64,000 bases of DNA from a bacterium (GTDB lineage Bacteria; Pseudomonadota; Alphaproteobacteria; SP197): contig JAPPGE010000082.1 in assembly GCA_028821455.1 (NCBI GenBank), positions 79,911 through 143,910 of the forward strand. The letters run 5' to 3'. The notes beneath the pieces were generated by a model that had not been told where the DNA came from, searched no databases, and saw only the letters and a program-made list of their open reading frames with translations. The position numbers and the translations under genes are program-made. Shown one piece after another: positions 25,168 through 34,456 of this stretch (positions are counted from its first letter, which is position 1; every line of letters starts with the position of its first letter).

Positions 25168-26142
25168 ATGATGCTTCTCTCCCTCGTCGTCGGTTTCATG
25201 CTCCTCTTTGCCGGAGGAGAGATGGTGGTTCGGGGCGCTGTCGCGCTCGCCCGTCGCTTCGAGGTCTCGCCGATGGTGATCGGCCTTACCATAGTCGGCT
25301 TCGGCACGTCCCTGCCCGAACTGCTGGTCAGCGTCAACGCTGCATTGACCGGTGCGCCTGGCATCGCGGTTGGCAACGTGATCGGTAGCAACCTGGCGAA
25401 CATGATGCTGATCCTCGGGGTCGCGGCGCTGGTCTTCCCCCTGGCGGTCAATCCGGGTGCCGTGCGCCGTGACAGCCTGTTCATGGCGGCATTCACCGCA
25501 ATCTTCATCATCGTTGCCCTTGGCGGTTCGGCGGATCGTTACGAAGGCGCGCTGATGCTCGCGGCGCTCGTGGGCTATGTCGTACTGTCGCTGTGGCAGG
25601 ACGCCAGGGTCAGCAACGGAGCGTCACAGCTTCACCGCGAGGAAGCGGATTCGATGACCGGACTGCCCACGCGTCTCTGGCTGATGGTCCTGTTTGTTGT
25701 TGGCGGGTTGCTGTCAGTCGTTGTCGGAGCGGACCACCTGGTCGGCGGAGCGACCGCGCTGGCACGTGATGCCGGGGTGCCGGACGAGGTGATCGGGCTC
25801 ACCCTTGTCGCTGTCGGCACGTCGTTGCCGGAAGTCGCCACTGCGATTGTCGCCGCCTATCGCAGACATGCCGACATCTGTATCGGCAATGTCATCGGCA
25901 GCAACATCTTCAACCTGTTCGGCATCCTCGGCATCACCGCCCTCGCGGCGCCCGTACCCTTTTCCGACAAGATCGTTGGTTTCGACCTCTGGGTGCTCGG
26001 CGCGATGACGCTTCTTCTGGTCCCGCTGCTGTTGACCGGCTGGCGTCTTGGGCGCAGGGAAGCGCTGTTGCTGTTGGCCTTGTACTGCGTTTACATCCTG
26101 TCCCAGTTCCAGGAATGGAATGACCTCACGGCGCCTGTCTAG
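25168..26142 (+). CDS. CaCA-family sodium/calcium exchanger (YrbG-like)
   Basis: A 324-residue integral membrane antiporter of the calcium/cation antiporter superfamily with about ten membrane helices. It consists of two homologous halves, each with a conserved alpha-repeat: GFGTSLPELLVSVNAAL with GNVIGSNLANMMLILG in the first half, and VGTSLPEVATAIVAAY with GNVIGSNIFNLFGILG in the second. These repeats form the ion-binding site; the protein is expected to expel Ca2+ in exchange for Na+ or K+. It has its own transcription unit after a long intergenic gap. Confidence 0.92.
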   Translation: MMLLSLVVGFMLLFAGGEMVVRGAVALARRFEVSPMVIGLTIVGFGTSLPELLVSVNAALTGAPGIAVGNVIGSNLANMMLILGVAALVFPLAVNPGAVRRDSLFMAAFTAIFIIVALGGSADRYEGALMLAALVGYVVLSLWQDARVSNGASQLHREEADSMTGLPTRLWLMVLFVVGGLLSVVVGADHLVGGATALARDAGVPDEVIGLTLVAVGTSLPEVATAIVAAYRRHADICIGNVIGSNIFNLFGILGITALAAPVPFSDKIVGFDLWVLGAMTLLLVPLLLTGWRLGRREALLLLALYCVYILSQFQEWNDLTAPV

Positions 26143-26389
26143 GTGCCGAAATCCGACCGAGCCCATGAAAGTGACACAGTACAACCGTCCCGGAACTCGC
26201 CCTTCCAGATCGTGGTCCTTCCCCTGCAAGTCCGGTCGCGCAGCTTGAGGCCGGAAGACAATGGGGAAGCATGTCGGTACGTCGCGGTGCCGGGTGATTC
26301 GGCGGGTGAAATTCTGCTGCCCGTAGCGGTGATTTCATCGGGCAAGGCCGCCCGGAAGCCAGCCGGGACGACGATTCATCGCGATCCAC

Positions 26390-26761
26390 TCATGCCTGCT
26401 TGAGTGCCGGCCGGGTGTGGCTTGGATCGCGCTTTTTGGCTGGAAGGGATTCGGCGAACTTCGCGGCCCTGCCGAGCCAAACTGCAAGCTGATCGTCGGA
26501 TGCGAAGCCCGCCGGCTCGACCAGCGCCCAGCCCTTCATCGTGCGCCCGTTCATGTCAGCAGGACGGGTATACGGTTCGGCCAGCGTTGCATCGTGATTC
26601 TGCTTGTCGAGCCGTACGATCAGCGAACCCTTCCAGGCCGCAGCGCACATGTTGTCATGGATCATGAAGCAGGTGGTGCCGAACATCCTGCCCTCTGAGC
26701 ACCCCTCCCGCCTGGAGAGAATCCGGCGCATCCGGTCGATCAGAACGTCGTCGCAGGTCAT
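26390..26761 (-). CDS. TfoX N-terminal domain protein
   Basis: ATG 26761, with AAGGAA upstream, gives 123 residues. The sequence has the TfoX-N pattern MFGTTCFMIHDNMCAAAWKG, IVRLDKQNHDATLAEPYTRP and MKGWALVEPAGF. The protein consists of this domain alone, without the C-terminal helix-hairpin-helix part of competence regulator TfoX, so it should not be called a DNA-binding competence factor. Stand-alone TfoX-N proteins are common in alphaproteobacteria and of unknown function. It converges with the exchanger gene, with about 250 bp between the two. Confidence 0.85.
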   Translation of the reverse strand: MTCDDVLIDRMRRILSRREGCSEGRMFGTTCFMIHDNMCAAAWKGSLIVRLDKQNHDATLAEPYTRPADMNGRTMKGWALVEPAGFASDDQLAVWLGRAAKFAESLPAKKRDPSHTRPALKQA

Positions 26762-27126
26762 GCTTCCTTCCTTCACATGGCCCCTCAATCCGGGAAGGAA
26801 ATCAGGGCGTTGGCAACGTGCGCTACATTCGCAACTCCTGGTCCATGAACCTCGTGATTCACGGTCGTGCACCAGGTTTCACACCTTTGGCCATACCATC
26901 TCACCACGCTGGATGCCATGCGCACACTGCAGATCATTCTGGACACAACATTCGGCCGCACGGTCTGCCGGCTGCCATGCTGCAAAGTGAGCCGCCGATA
27001 TGGATCGCGCTTCTCTTCGCTGCGTGATTCCACTGTTACGCGCCCGACCTCTCGCGCAGGCGGGGGAGGGGGACAGCCGGTCACGCGCTCCTTGTTTCGG
27101 CTTCTTCCGTCGGGAGGGGCACACCG
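26762..27126. other. 365-bp gap between TfoX-N gene and BMP-type ABC operon
   Basis: I see no coding frame with a plausible start and no clear terminator or RNA gene here. It should hold the promoter of the TfoX-N gene near 26770-26850 and the 3' end of the ABC operon transcript. Confidence 0.4.
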
Positions 27127-28110
27127 CTATGGGCCCTGATGCTCCTTGACGAAGGGGCGGCCGAGGGCGCGGGGCGCGATGGAGCGGCCGAAGAAGCCCG
27201 CGAGCAGCACGACCGTCATCACGTACGGCAGGATCGAGACGAGTGCCACGGGCACCGGGCCGATGAGCGGCAGGTCCACTCCCTGGAGTCTGGGCGCGAC
27301 CGTGTCCAGGAGGCCGAACAGCAGGCAGGCGAAGAGGACAGGAAGGGGCTTCCAACGCCCGAAGATGAGTGCTGCGAGCGCAAGGAAACCCTTGCCCGCA
27401 CTCATCTCCCTCACGAAGCCCGCGCCGTGGGCGGTCGAGAGGTATGCGCCTGCAAGGCCGCACAGCAGGCCGGCTATGAGGATGCCGCGATAGCGCAGCG
27501 CCGGCACCGACACGCCGACGCTGTCCACGGCCTCGGGCAGTTCGCCCGCAGCGCGAAGCCGAAGCCCGAAACGCGTGCGCCAGAGGAGCCACCAGACCAG
27601 CGGGACCGACATGAAAGCCGCATAGACCAGCAGATTGTGGCCGGAAATCAGTTCCGCATAAAGCGGGCCCACAAGGGGAAGAGCGCGCAGAGTCTCGACA
27701 AGCGGAAGCGCGATGGGGGCGAAACGCTCTCCTGCGCCGAGTGCGGGCGTGTGGCCGCCATGGCGAAAGAGTGCATTCGCCACCACCACCGTCATGCCCA
27801 GGGCGAGGATGTTGATCGCTACGCCGGAGATGATCTGTTCGCCGCGATGGGTGATGCAGGCGAAGCCGTGAACCAACGCCAGGACTGTGGAGGATGCAAG
27901 CGCGGCCGCGAGACCTGCCCATGGGGAGCCGGACAGCGTGGTGAAGGCAGCGGCGGCGAAAGCGCCGGCCAGAAGCTTGCCCTCAAGGCCGATGTCGACG
28001 ATTCCGGACCGTTCGGAAACGAGTCCCGCCATCGCGCAGAACATCAGCGGCGTCGCAAGCCGGGCCGTCCCGTCGAGGACCGCCAGGATGTCAATCCAGA
28101 CCTCAACCAT
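27127..28110 (-). CDS. BMP-type ABC transporter permease, second subunit
   Basis: A 327-residue inner-membrane permease of the BPD_transp_2 (branched-chain/ribose/nucleoside) family with about eight to ten helices. The signature cytoplasmic loop reads FGLRLRAAGELPEAVDSVGV, and the N-terminal stretch FCAMAGLVSERSGIVDIGLE (SER-GxxNIGxEG type) is typical of nucleoside-type permeases. Its ATG lies inside the end of the upstream permease gene (8-bp overlap), so the two are coupled. It is the last gene of a complete operon of binding protein, ATPase and two permeases. Confidence 0.9.
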   Translation of the reverse strand: MVEVWIDILAVLDGTARLATPLMFCAMAGLVSERSGIVDIGLEGKLLAGAFAAAAFTTLSGSPWAGLAAALASSTVLALVHGFACITHRGEQIISGVAINILALGMTVVVANALFRHGGHTPALGAGERFAPIALPLVETLRALPLVGPLYAELISGHNLLVYAAFMSVPLVWWLLWRTRFGLRLRAAGELPEAVDSVGVSVPALRYRGILIAGLLCGLAGAYLSTAHGAGFVREMSAGKGFLALAALIFGRWKPLPVLFACLLFGLLDTVAPRLQGVDLPLIGPVPVALVSILPYVMTVVLLAGFFGRSIAPRALGRPFVKEHQGP

Positions 28111-29197
28111 GATCGGGCCTCTGAGTGAGGAGCAGGCGCGCCAGCCAGGGCGTGAACATGTAGGCGAGAGCGCCTGAAAACAGGATCACGAGCCCTTGCA
28201 TGACCAGGGTAAGCTCGTGAGTGATGGTTTCGAATTCGAAGTTGAGTTCCGCGCCGCCCTGGAAGAGCGCGCCGAAGAGAAGGCCCGCCGCGAGGATGCC
28301 AAGGGGATGATTGCGGCCCATGAGCGCCACCGCGATACCGGTAAATCCGTAGCCGGCGGAGAAGTTGAGCACCAGCTTGTGCTGAGCGCCGAGCACCTCG
28401 TTGAGCGCCATGCAACCGGCAAGCGCGCCGGAGATGGCCATGACGGCGACCACCACGCGGCGAACGGGAATACCGGCATAGCGAGCCGCTTCCTCGCCAT
28501 GGCCGATGGCCCGGAGCGCATAGCCGAACTTGGTACGCCAGATCAGCACCCAGACCGCCGTGCTCGCCAGGAGAGCGAACACAAACGACAGGTTGAGCGG
28601 CGAGCGCGCGACCTCGAAGCCCAGCGTGTGAGCGATGTCGTGGAGGGCCGGCAGCCGTACGGTTTCACCGAACAGGCGGGTCTGCGGCGATCCCTGGCCC
28701 GCCCGCATGATCGGTCCTGAAAGGAGCCACACCATCAGCCCGGATGCGAGAAAGTTGAACATGATCGTGGTGATGACGACATGGCTGCCGCGATAGGCCT
28801 GCAGCCAGCCGGGCACCGCCGCCCATGCCGCGCCGAAGGACGCAGCGCCCGCAATCGCAACCAGTGTGACGATCAAGCCCGGCAGTGCCGTCTCGAGCGA
28901 AAGACAGGCGAGCGCGACGCCGAGACCGCCGAGGAGCGCCTGGCCCTCGGCGCCGATGTTGAACAGCCGAGCCTGGAAGGCGATGGCGGCGGCGAGACCC
29001 GTGAAGATGAAGTTGGTCGCGTAGTAGAGCGTGTAGCCCAGCGAACTCGGCGCAAAGGCGCCCTGCAACAACACGGCAAGCACCTCCAGCGGATCCTCGC
29101 CGACCAGAGCCACCACGACGGCCGTCGCCAGCAGCGCGAGCGCGAGATTGACGAGAGGCAGGACACCGATATCGAACCAGCGCGGCAGGTTCGTCAT
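28103..29197 (-). CDS. BMP-type ABC transporter permease, first subunit
   Basis: ATG 29197 overlaps the ATPase stop (ATGA), giving 364 residues; the frame upstream is antisense noise over the ATPase. About ten membrane helices, with the family markers FQARLFNIGAEGQALLGGLG near the middle of the first half and FGYALRAIGHGEEAARYAGI in the cytoplasmic loop. With its partner it forms the channel for purine nucleoside-type substrates in this family. The family assignment is firm; the exact ligand is inferred. Confidence 0.9.
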   Translation of the reverse strand: MTNLPRWFDIGVLPLVNLALALLATAVVVALVGEDPLEVLAVLLQGAFAPSSLGYTLYYATNFIFTGLAAAIAFQARLFNIGAEGQALLGGLGVALACLSLETALPGLIVTLVAIAGAASFGAAWAAVPGWLQAYRGSHVVITTIMFNFLASGLMVWLLSGPIMRAGQGSPQTRLFGETVRLPALHDIAHTLGFEVARSPLNLSFVFALLASTAVWVLIWRTKFGYALRAIGHGEEAARYAGIPVRRVVVAVMAISGALAGCMALNEVLGAQHKLVLNFSAGYGFTGIAVALMGRNHPLGILAAGLLFGALFQGGAELNFEFETITHELTLVMQGLVILFSGALAYMFTPWLARLLLTQRPDHG

Positions 29198-30747
29198 GCG
29201 CCGGCTCCTTCGCCTGCACCGGTCATCATCAACCCGAGCTGACGGACCGTCGCGTCTGCCGCCGGTACCGTGCCGACCACCCGTCCGCCGCTCATCACCA
29301 TGATGCGATCGGCGAGCGCCAGGATTTCGTCGAGTTCCGTCGAGACGAGCAGGATGCCCGTGCCCCGCTCCTTCAACGCCATGACCCTGGAATGGACGAT
29401 CTCGACGGTGCCGATGTCGACACCGCGGGTGGGCTGGCCAAGCAGGAGCACGACAGGCTCGGACTCGAACTCCCTCGCAAGCACGATCTTCTGCTGGTTG
29501 CCGCCCGAAAAGGCCGTGGCCGGCAACCTCGGCTCCGGCGGGCGGATGTCGAAGCGCGCAATCAGTCGCTCGGCTTGCGCCTGCATCGCCGTGCCGCTCG
29601 TCCAGAGGCCGGGACCTGCGCATTCCGGGCGACCCAAGACCGCATTCTCCCTGGCTTCGAACGGCAGGACCAATCCCCGCCGATGGCGGTCTTCCGGCAC
29701 ATGGGTGAGGCCGAGCGCACGCATCCCGGCGGGTGTCGCCGGACTGGCCCTGTCGATACGTCGCCCGGCGAACTCGATGTGTCCCTCCTGGACGCCAGAC
29801 AGGCCAGACAGCACATCGAGCAACTCCGACTGGCCGTTGCCGGAGACACCTGCCACGCCGAGGATTTCACCAGCCCGCAACTCCAGCGAGACGTTTTGCA
29901 GGCCGGGCGCGCCGCCCGGACTCCTCCAGGTGAGCCCCTCGACCCGCAGGACCGGACTTCGGACACTGCTTTCCGACATCCGCACAGCCTGGCCGATCTT
30001 TCGCCCGACCATGAGTTCGGCGAGTTCGCCTGGCGTCGTTTCGCTCGTTTTGCGGCTGCCGACGAGGCGGCCGTGACGCATGATCGAAACCGAGTCGCAG
30101 ACCGCCATCACTTCCCGGAGTTTGTGGGTAATCAGAACAACGGTGCCCCCGGCGTCGCAAACCGCGCGCAGGTTGGCAAAGAGCCGGTCGGTCTCATCCG
30201 GGGTCAGCACGCCGGTCGGCTCGTCGAGGATCAGGATACGGGTACCCCGAAAAAGCGCCTTGAGGATTTCGACCCGCTGGCGCAGGCCGACCGGCAGGTC
30301 GTCGACGAGGGCGTCCGGATCGATCTCCAGACCATGCGCAAGGCTCAGGTCTTTCAGCCTCGCGCGGTTGTCGGCCTCGCCGCTACGGAGCCGGAAGCTG
30401 CCCTCAATGCCGAGCACGACGTTTTCCAGCACGGTGAAGGTCGGGATCAGCATGAAGTGCTGGTGGACCATTCCGACGCCGAGCGCGATGGCGTCTCCCG
30501 GGCTGCGGAGTACGGCAGGGCGACCGGCGATTTCTATGCTGCCACCATCGGGCGCATGGAGTCCGTAGACGATGGATGCGAGCGTGGATTTCCCCGCCCC
30601 GTTCTCGCCAACGATGCCATGGACGGTGCCGGCCGGTATGTCCAGATCCACATCATCATTGGCGAGCACGGCGCCGAAACGTTTCGTGATGCCGCGCAAC
30701 CGGACTGCCGCGTGGCTGGACTCTCCGGCGCCGTCGTCACCCAACAA
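29194..30747 (-). CDS. BMP-type ABC transporter ATP-binding protein (two ABC domains)
   Basis: A 517-residue ATPase with tandem ABC cassettes, as in sugar and nucleoside importers (RbsA/YufO type). The first Walker A is GENGAGKS at 47-54, with Walker B ILILDEPTGVLTPDE. The second cassette has a degenerate P-loop (GVSGNGQSEL), signature FSGGNQQKIVLAREF and Walker B VVLLLGQPTRGVD. The start is a TTG at 30747; its GAGG ribosome-binding site overlaps the stop codon of the binding protein gene, eight bases away. One active and one degenerate ATP site is normal for this class. Confidence 0.9.
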   Translation of the reverse strand: MLGDDGAGESSHAAVRLRGITKRFGAVLANDDVDLDIPAGTVHGIVGENGAGKSTLASIVYGLHAPDGGSIEIAGRPAVLRSPGDAIALGVGMVHQHFMLIPTFTVLENVVLGIEGSFRLRSGEADNRARLKDLSLAHGLEIDPDALVDDLPVGLRQRVEILKALFRGTRILILDEPTGVLTPDETDRLFANLRAVCDAGGTVVLITHKLREVMAVCDSVSIMRHGRLVGSRKTSETTPGELAELMVGRKIGQAVRMSESSVRSPVLRVEGLTWRSPGGAPGLQNVSLELRAGEILGVAGVSGNGQSELLDVLSGLSGVQEGHIEFAGRRIDRASPATPAGMRALGLTHVPEDRHRRGLVLPFEARENAVLGRPECAGPGLWTSGTAMQAQAERLIARFDIRPPEPRLPATAFSGGNQQKIVLAREFESEPVVLLLGQPTRGVDIGTVEIVHSRVMALKERGTGILLVSTELDEILALADRIMVMSGGRVVGTVPAADATVRQLGLMMTGAGEGAGA

Positions 30748-30755
30748 GGACGGCC

Positions 30756-31757
30756 TCAGTCGGGGCAGTTCGAGTCGCTCATGTAGTCGTGGACGACGAT
30801 GTTGCCTGCGATGATGGCGTCCTTGGCCTCTTCGACTGCGGCCGTCAGCTCATCCGTCAGCAGTCCGGCATTGTGTTCGTCCTGCGCCCAGTCCACGCCG
30901 TCTTCCGCAAGGCCGAGGCTGTGGACGCCGGAGGAGAAGGTACCGGCCAGCCCGTCGCTGAGCGTCTGGTAGGTGGCGACATCGACCCGTTTCAGCATTG
31001 ACGTCAGCACGAAACCGGGCGCAAGTCCGTTCTGGTTCGAATCGACGCCGATCGCGAGCATGCCGGCGTCGGCTGCCGCCTGGATCACGCCAATGCCACT
31101 TCTGCCCGCAGCGTGATAGACGACGTCGGCGCCTCGATCCATCTGGCTTCTGGCGAGTTCCGACGCCTTGGTCGGGTCGTTCCAGGCAGCGGGCGTCGTT
31201 CCGGTCATCGCCTGGAGCACTTCGATGTCGGCATTCGCCGACCTTGCTCCCTGCAGATAGCCGCAATGGAACTTGCGGATGAGGGGGATATCCATGCCGC
31301 CCACGAAGCCAACCTTGCCGGTCTTGCTGGCGAGGGCCGCAGCGATGCCGACCAGATAGCTCCCTTCGTGCTCCTTGAAGACATACTGGCGCAGGTTTGG
31401 CCGGTCCAGCCACGAGACGTCGATGATCGCGAACTGGCGATCGGGATAGTCCGCCGCCACCGCGTCCAGAGCATCTGCCTGGGAGAAGCCTACCGCGATC
31501 ACCATGGTAGCGCCGCGCTCCACGAGGCGCCGCATCGCCTGTTCCCGCTGGGTCTCGTTGACGATCTGGAACTCGGCGACCTTGATGCCGGTTTCTTCGG
31601 AGAACTTCTGGACTCCGTTCCAGACGCCCTCGTTGAAGCTCTTGTCGAACTTGCTGCCAAGGTCGTAGACAACAGCGGGCTTGAATTCTTCGGCAAACGC
31701 CATCCCTGTCGCAAGGGCCCACAGCATCGCCACGATCGTCAAGAATCTGCTTCCCAT
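30756..31757 (-). CDS. BMP family ABC substrate-binding protein (nucleoside-type)
   Basis: ATG 31757 gives 333 residues with a signal peptide (MGSRFLTIVAMLWALATGMA, cleaved near AFA). The mature protein starts KPAVVYDLGSKFDKSFNEGV, the characteristic opening of basic membrane protein (BMP/PnrA-like) lipoproteins and binding proteins. Later markers are RGATMVIAVGFSQADALDAV, GKVGFVGGMDIPLIRKFHCG and GADVVYHAAGRSGIGVIQAA. In characterised relatives the ligand is a purine nucleoside. It is the first gene of the operon with one ATPase and two permeases. There is no lipobox cysteine at the cleavage site, so it is likely soluble and periplasmic. Confidence 0.92.
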   Translation of the reverse strand: MGSRFLTIVAMLWALATGMAFAEEFKPAVVYDLGSKFDKSFNEGVWNGVQKFSEETGIKVAEFQIVNETQREQAMRRLVERGATMVIAVGFSQADALDAVAADYPDRQFAIIDVSWLDRPNLRQYVFKEHEGSYLVGIAAALASKTGKVGFVGGMDIPLIRKFHCGYLQGARSANADIEVLQAMTGTTPAAWNDPTKASELARSQMDRGADVVYHAAGRSGIGVIQAAADAGMLAIGVDSNQNGLAPGFVLTSMLKRVDVATYQTLSDGLAGTFSSGVHSLGLAEDGVDWAQDEHNAGLLTDELTAAVEEAKDAIIAGNIVVHDYMSDSNCPD

Positions 31758-32023
31758 ACCGGCCCCCGTTTTCGCTCCATCGACAATCCAGCGGATCGAA
31801 GCCGTATCCGGCTCGCCGCCCCGGCAGCATAGTGTCGTCAATCGTCGTCCCCAAGGCCAGCATCATGCCGCCGCGCCTGCGCCTGTCTGGGAAATCTTCG
31901 GATGCGGGTCATTCGCGTTGCCGGACAGCCAACGTCGACTGTGCGCTGCGACGCGAATTCGGGCGATTCCACCAGGACACTTGCGAGATTCCCGAACCGG
32001 CGGAGCCGGACGCATGGTCGACC

Positions 32024-34108
32024 TCACCCCGATGCGAGGAGCCTGACGGCGTCCTGTCGCTCGAAGAGATGGAGCAGGACCGTGAGGGCGCGGCCGCGTT
32101 CGCTCTTGAGTTCCGGGTCGCGGGCAAGGATGAGCCGGGCGTCGTCGTGGGCGACCTGGAGAAACCGCGATGCCGAGTGCTGGTCGGCCAGACGAAATCT
32201 CGGCAGGCCGCTCTGCCTGGCGCCGAGCAGCTCTCCGCCTCCTCGCAGTCGCAGGTCCTCCTCGGCAATCTCGAAACCGTCATTGCTGTGTCTGAGGATA
32301 TCGAGACGTCTGCGTGCCGCATCGTTAAGGGGAGGCGCATAGAGCAGCAGGCACGATGACGGGGCGTTGCCGCGTCCGACCCGGCCGCGGAGCTGGTGCA
32401 GTTGGGCGAGACCGAAGCGCTCGGCATGTTCGATCACCATGACGGTGGCCTCACCCACGTCCAGACCGACCTCGACCGCAGTCGTTGCCACGAGGACAGC
32501 AACGGCGCCGCTTGCGAATCTCTCCATGACGTCGTCCTTTTCGGCGGCGTTCATGCGTCCGTGGACAAGCCCGGCGCGTTCTCCGAAGATTCGCCTGAGA
32601 TGGCGATAGCGGTCCTCTGCAGCGACCGTGTCGCCTGATTCGCTTCGTTCGATGACAGGGCAGATCCAGTAGGCCCGTCCGCCACGCCCGATGGCGCGAC
32701 CAAGGGCGGCCACCACGTCGTCAAGGCGTGCGGTTGGCATGGCCCGCGTGGTGATCTCCTGGCGTCCCGGCAGGCGCTCGTCAAGGCGCGTGACATCGAG
32801 CCCGCCATAGCCCGTCATCTGCAGGGTTCGCGGTATCGGCGTGGCAGTCATCACAAGGGTGTCGACGGCATGTCCCTTGGCCGCCAGGGCGATACGCTGG
32901 TGAACGCCGAAACGATGCTGTTCATCGACGACGATGAACGCCAGGTCATGGAATTCGGTGCCTTCGGAAAGCAGGGCATGGGTACCGACAACCAGATGGG
33001 ACGACCCGTTGGCGACTCCTTTGAGAGTGGCATCACGCTTTGTTCCCCGATCGCGTCCGGTGACGAGAACAACGTCGATGCCGCTGTCGCGCGCAAGATC
33101 GGCGATGGTGCGATGATGCTGCCGGGCCAGGAGTTCCGTGGGTGCCAACAACGCAGCCTGATGACCGGCCTCCACGGCCGCCAGCATGGCCTGCACGGCC
33201 ACCAGCGTCTTGCCGCTCCCCACATCGCCCTGCAGGAGGCGCAACATTGGGAAAGGTGCCTCCATGTCGAGGGTTATGTCGCGGACCGCGTCGATTTGTG
33301 CCTGTGTCATGCGGAAGGGAAGCGCGTGTGTGATCCTCGTGCGCAGGCTGCCATCGCCCTTGAGCGAGCGGCCGGGCGTTGACCGCCGTCCGGCTCGCAC
33401 CAGGGCCAGGGCGAGCTGATTGCCGAGGAGTTCGTCAAAGGCGAGACGATCACGTACCGCCGGATCCCCGGCAAGTTCTTCCAGGTCCCGCGGCTGGTGA
33501 ACGCGTTTGACCGCGTCCGACCATGAAGGCCAGCGGTTCTGCTCCAGCCATGCCCGGTCCTGCCACTCGGGCAGTTGCGGGCTGCGCTCCAGCACCAGCG
33601 AAATGATCCGTCGCATGGTCGGCGCACCGAGACCCTCCACAAGGGAATAGACCGGTTCCAGGTGCGGCTCGCCGTCGGCGTCACCTGGCGTTGCGACGTG
33701 ATCGGGGTGGACCATTTCCAGGCGATCGGCAAACTGTTCGATCCGGCCACTCACCAGTTTCCTTGAACCGGCAGGGAGAATCTTCACAAGCCACGATTCG
33801 CGGGCACGGAAGTAGACGAGATCGAGTCTCCGGCCGGTATCGTCTGCTGTCACGATACGCCAGGGATGGCGTGGTGTTCCGGGGCGCCTGTGACGCTCCA
33901 CGGTCACATGAACACTGACCAGGCTTCCCGGGGTTGCCTCGCCGAGATCAGCGAGTTGCCGGCGATTGATGATGGATGTTGGAAGGTGCCAGAGAAGGTC
34001 CACAACTCTGGTGCCGGCCAGGCCGGAAATCAGGGAAGCCGTCCTGCGGCCGACACGTGGAAGAGCGGTCACCGGCTCGAACAGCGGAAAGAGAATCTCC
34101 GGTCTCAT
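32024..34108 (-). CDS. recG: ATP-dependent DNA helicase RecG
   Basis: A 694-residue RecG that remodels stalled forks and branched DNA. The N-terminal wedge/OB region begins MRPEILFPLFEPVTALPRVG, with the OB fold around residues 60-140. The helicase core has Walker A GDVGSGKT at 294-301, motif II DEQH at 395-398, motif III TATPIPRT, and QLRGRVGRG (motif VI). The RecG C-terminal hook is seen in GFEIAEEDLRLRGGGELLG. Length is normal. It is divergent from sdhE-mfd, a conserved arrangement in alphaproteobacteria. Confidence 0.96.
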   Translation of the reverse strand: MRPEILFPLFEPVTALPRVGRRTASLISGLAGTRVVDLLWHLPTSIINRRQLADLGEATPGSLVSVHVTVERHRRPGTPRHPWRIVTADDTGRRLDLVYFRARESWLVKILPAGSRKLVSGRIEQFADRLEMVHPDHVATPGDADGEPHLEPVYSLVEGLGAPTMRRIISLVLERSPQLPEWQDRAWLEQNRWPSWSDAVKRVHQPRDLEELAGDPAVRDRLAFDELLGNQLALALVRAGRRSTPGRSLKGDGSLRTRITHALPFRMTQAQIDAVRDITLDMEAPFPMLRLLQGDVGSGKTLVAVQAMLAAVEAGHQAALLAPTELLARQHHRTIADLARDSGIDVVLVTGRDRGTKRDATLKGVANGSSHLVVGTHALLSEGTEFHDLAFIVVDEQHRFGVHQRIALAAKGHAVDTLVMTATPIPRTLQMTGYGGLDVTRLDERLPGRQEITTRAMPTARLDDVVAALGRAIGRGGRAYWICPVIERSESGDTVAAEDRYRHLRRIFGERAGLVHGRMNAAEKDDVMERFASGAVAVLVATTAVEVGLDVGEATVMVIEHAERFGLAQLHQLRGRVGRGNAPSSCLLLYAPPLNDAARRRLDILRHSNDGFEIAEEDLRLRGGGELLGARQSGLPRFRLADQHSASRFLQVAHDDARLILARDPELKSERGRALTVLLHLFERQDAVRLLASG

Positions 34109-34195
34109 GGACGAGGAGCATACACCGGCGTCGGAGTGTCCGTGACATCACCTTCGTCAGGCTGTAGACGGAACCATTCCGGGACCGGCGAGCGC

Positions 34196-34456
34196 ATGAC
34201 AGACGACAACAACACACGCCGGCAGCGTCTACGCTATCGGGCCTCACGCCGCGGTTCCCGTGAGCTTGATCTGTTGCTCGGGCGCTATGCCGAACACGCG
34301 CTCGAAGCGATGAGCGAGAGTGAGCTTGAGGAGTTCGCCGCGTTTCTCGGGTGCCCGGATCCCCTCATCCAGGCGTGGATCATGAACGGCGACGATGCTG
34401 CCGCTGGGAAGTTCGGAAAGCTCGTAAGGCGGATTCAGATTTTTCATGCACATTGA
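34196..34456 (+). CDS. sdhE: Succinate dehydrogenase assembly factor SdhE (FAD assembly factor)
   Basis: An 86-residue protein of the DUF339 family that promotes covalent flavinylation of SdhA. It has the RGxxE-type motif in ASRRGSRELDLLLGRYAEH, with SELEEFAAFLGCPDPLIQAW following. The start at ATG 34196 is chosen because the conserved region begins there. It overlaps the mfd start by 11 bp, so mfd translation may depend on it; this recG-sdhE-mfd neighbourhood is widely conserved. Confidence 0.92.
   Translation: MTDDNNTRRQRLRYRASRRGSRELDLLLGRYAEHALEAMSESELEEFAAFLGCPDPLIQAWIMNGDDAAAGKFGKLVRRIQIFHAH

Noticed and set aside
26390..26761. Competence regulator TfoX
   Set aside because: Only the N-terminal domain is present; the C-terminal domain of TfoX is missing.
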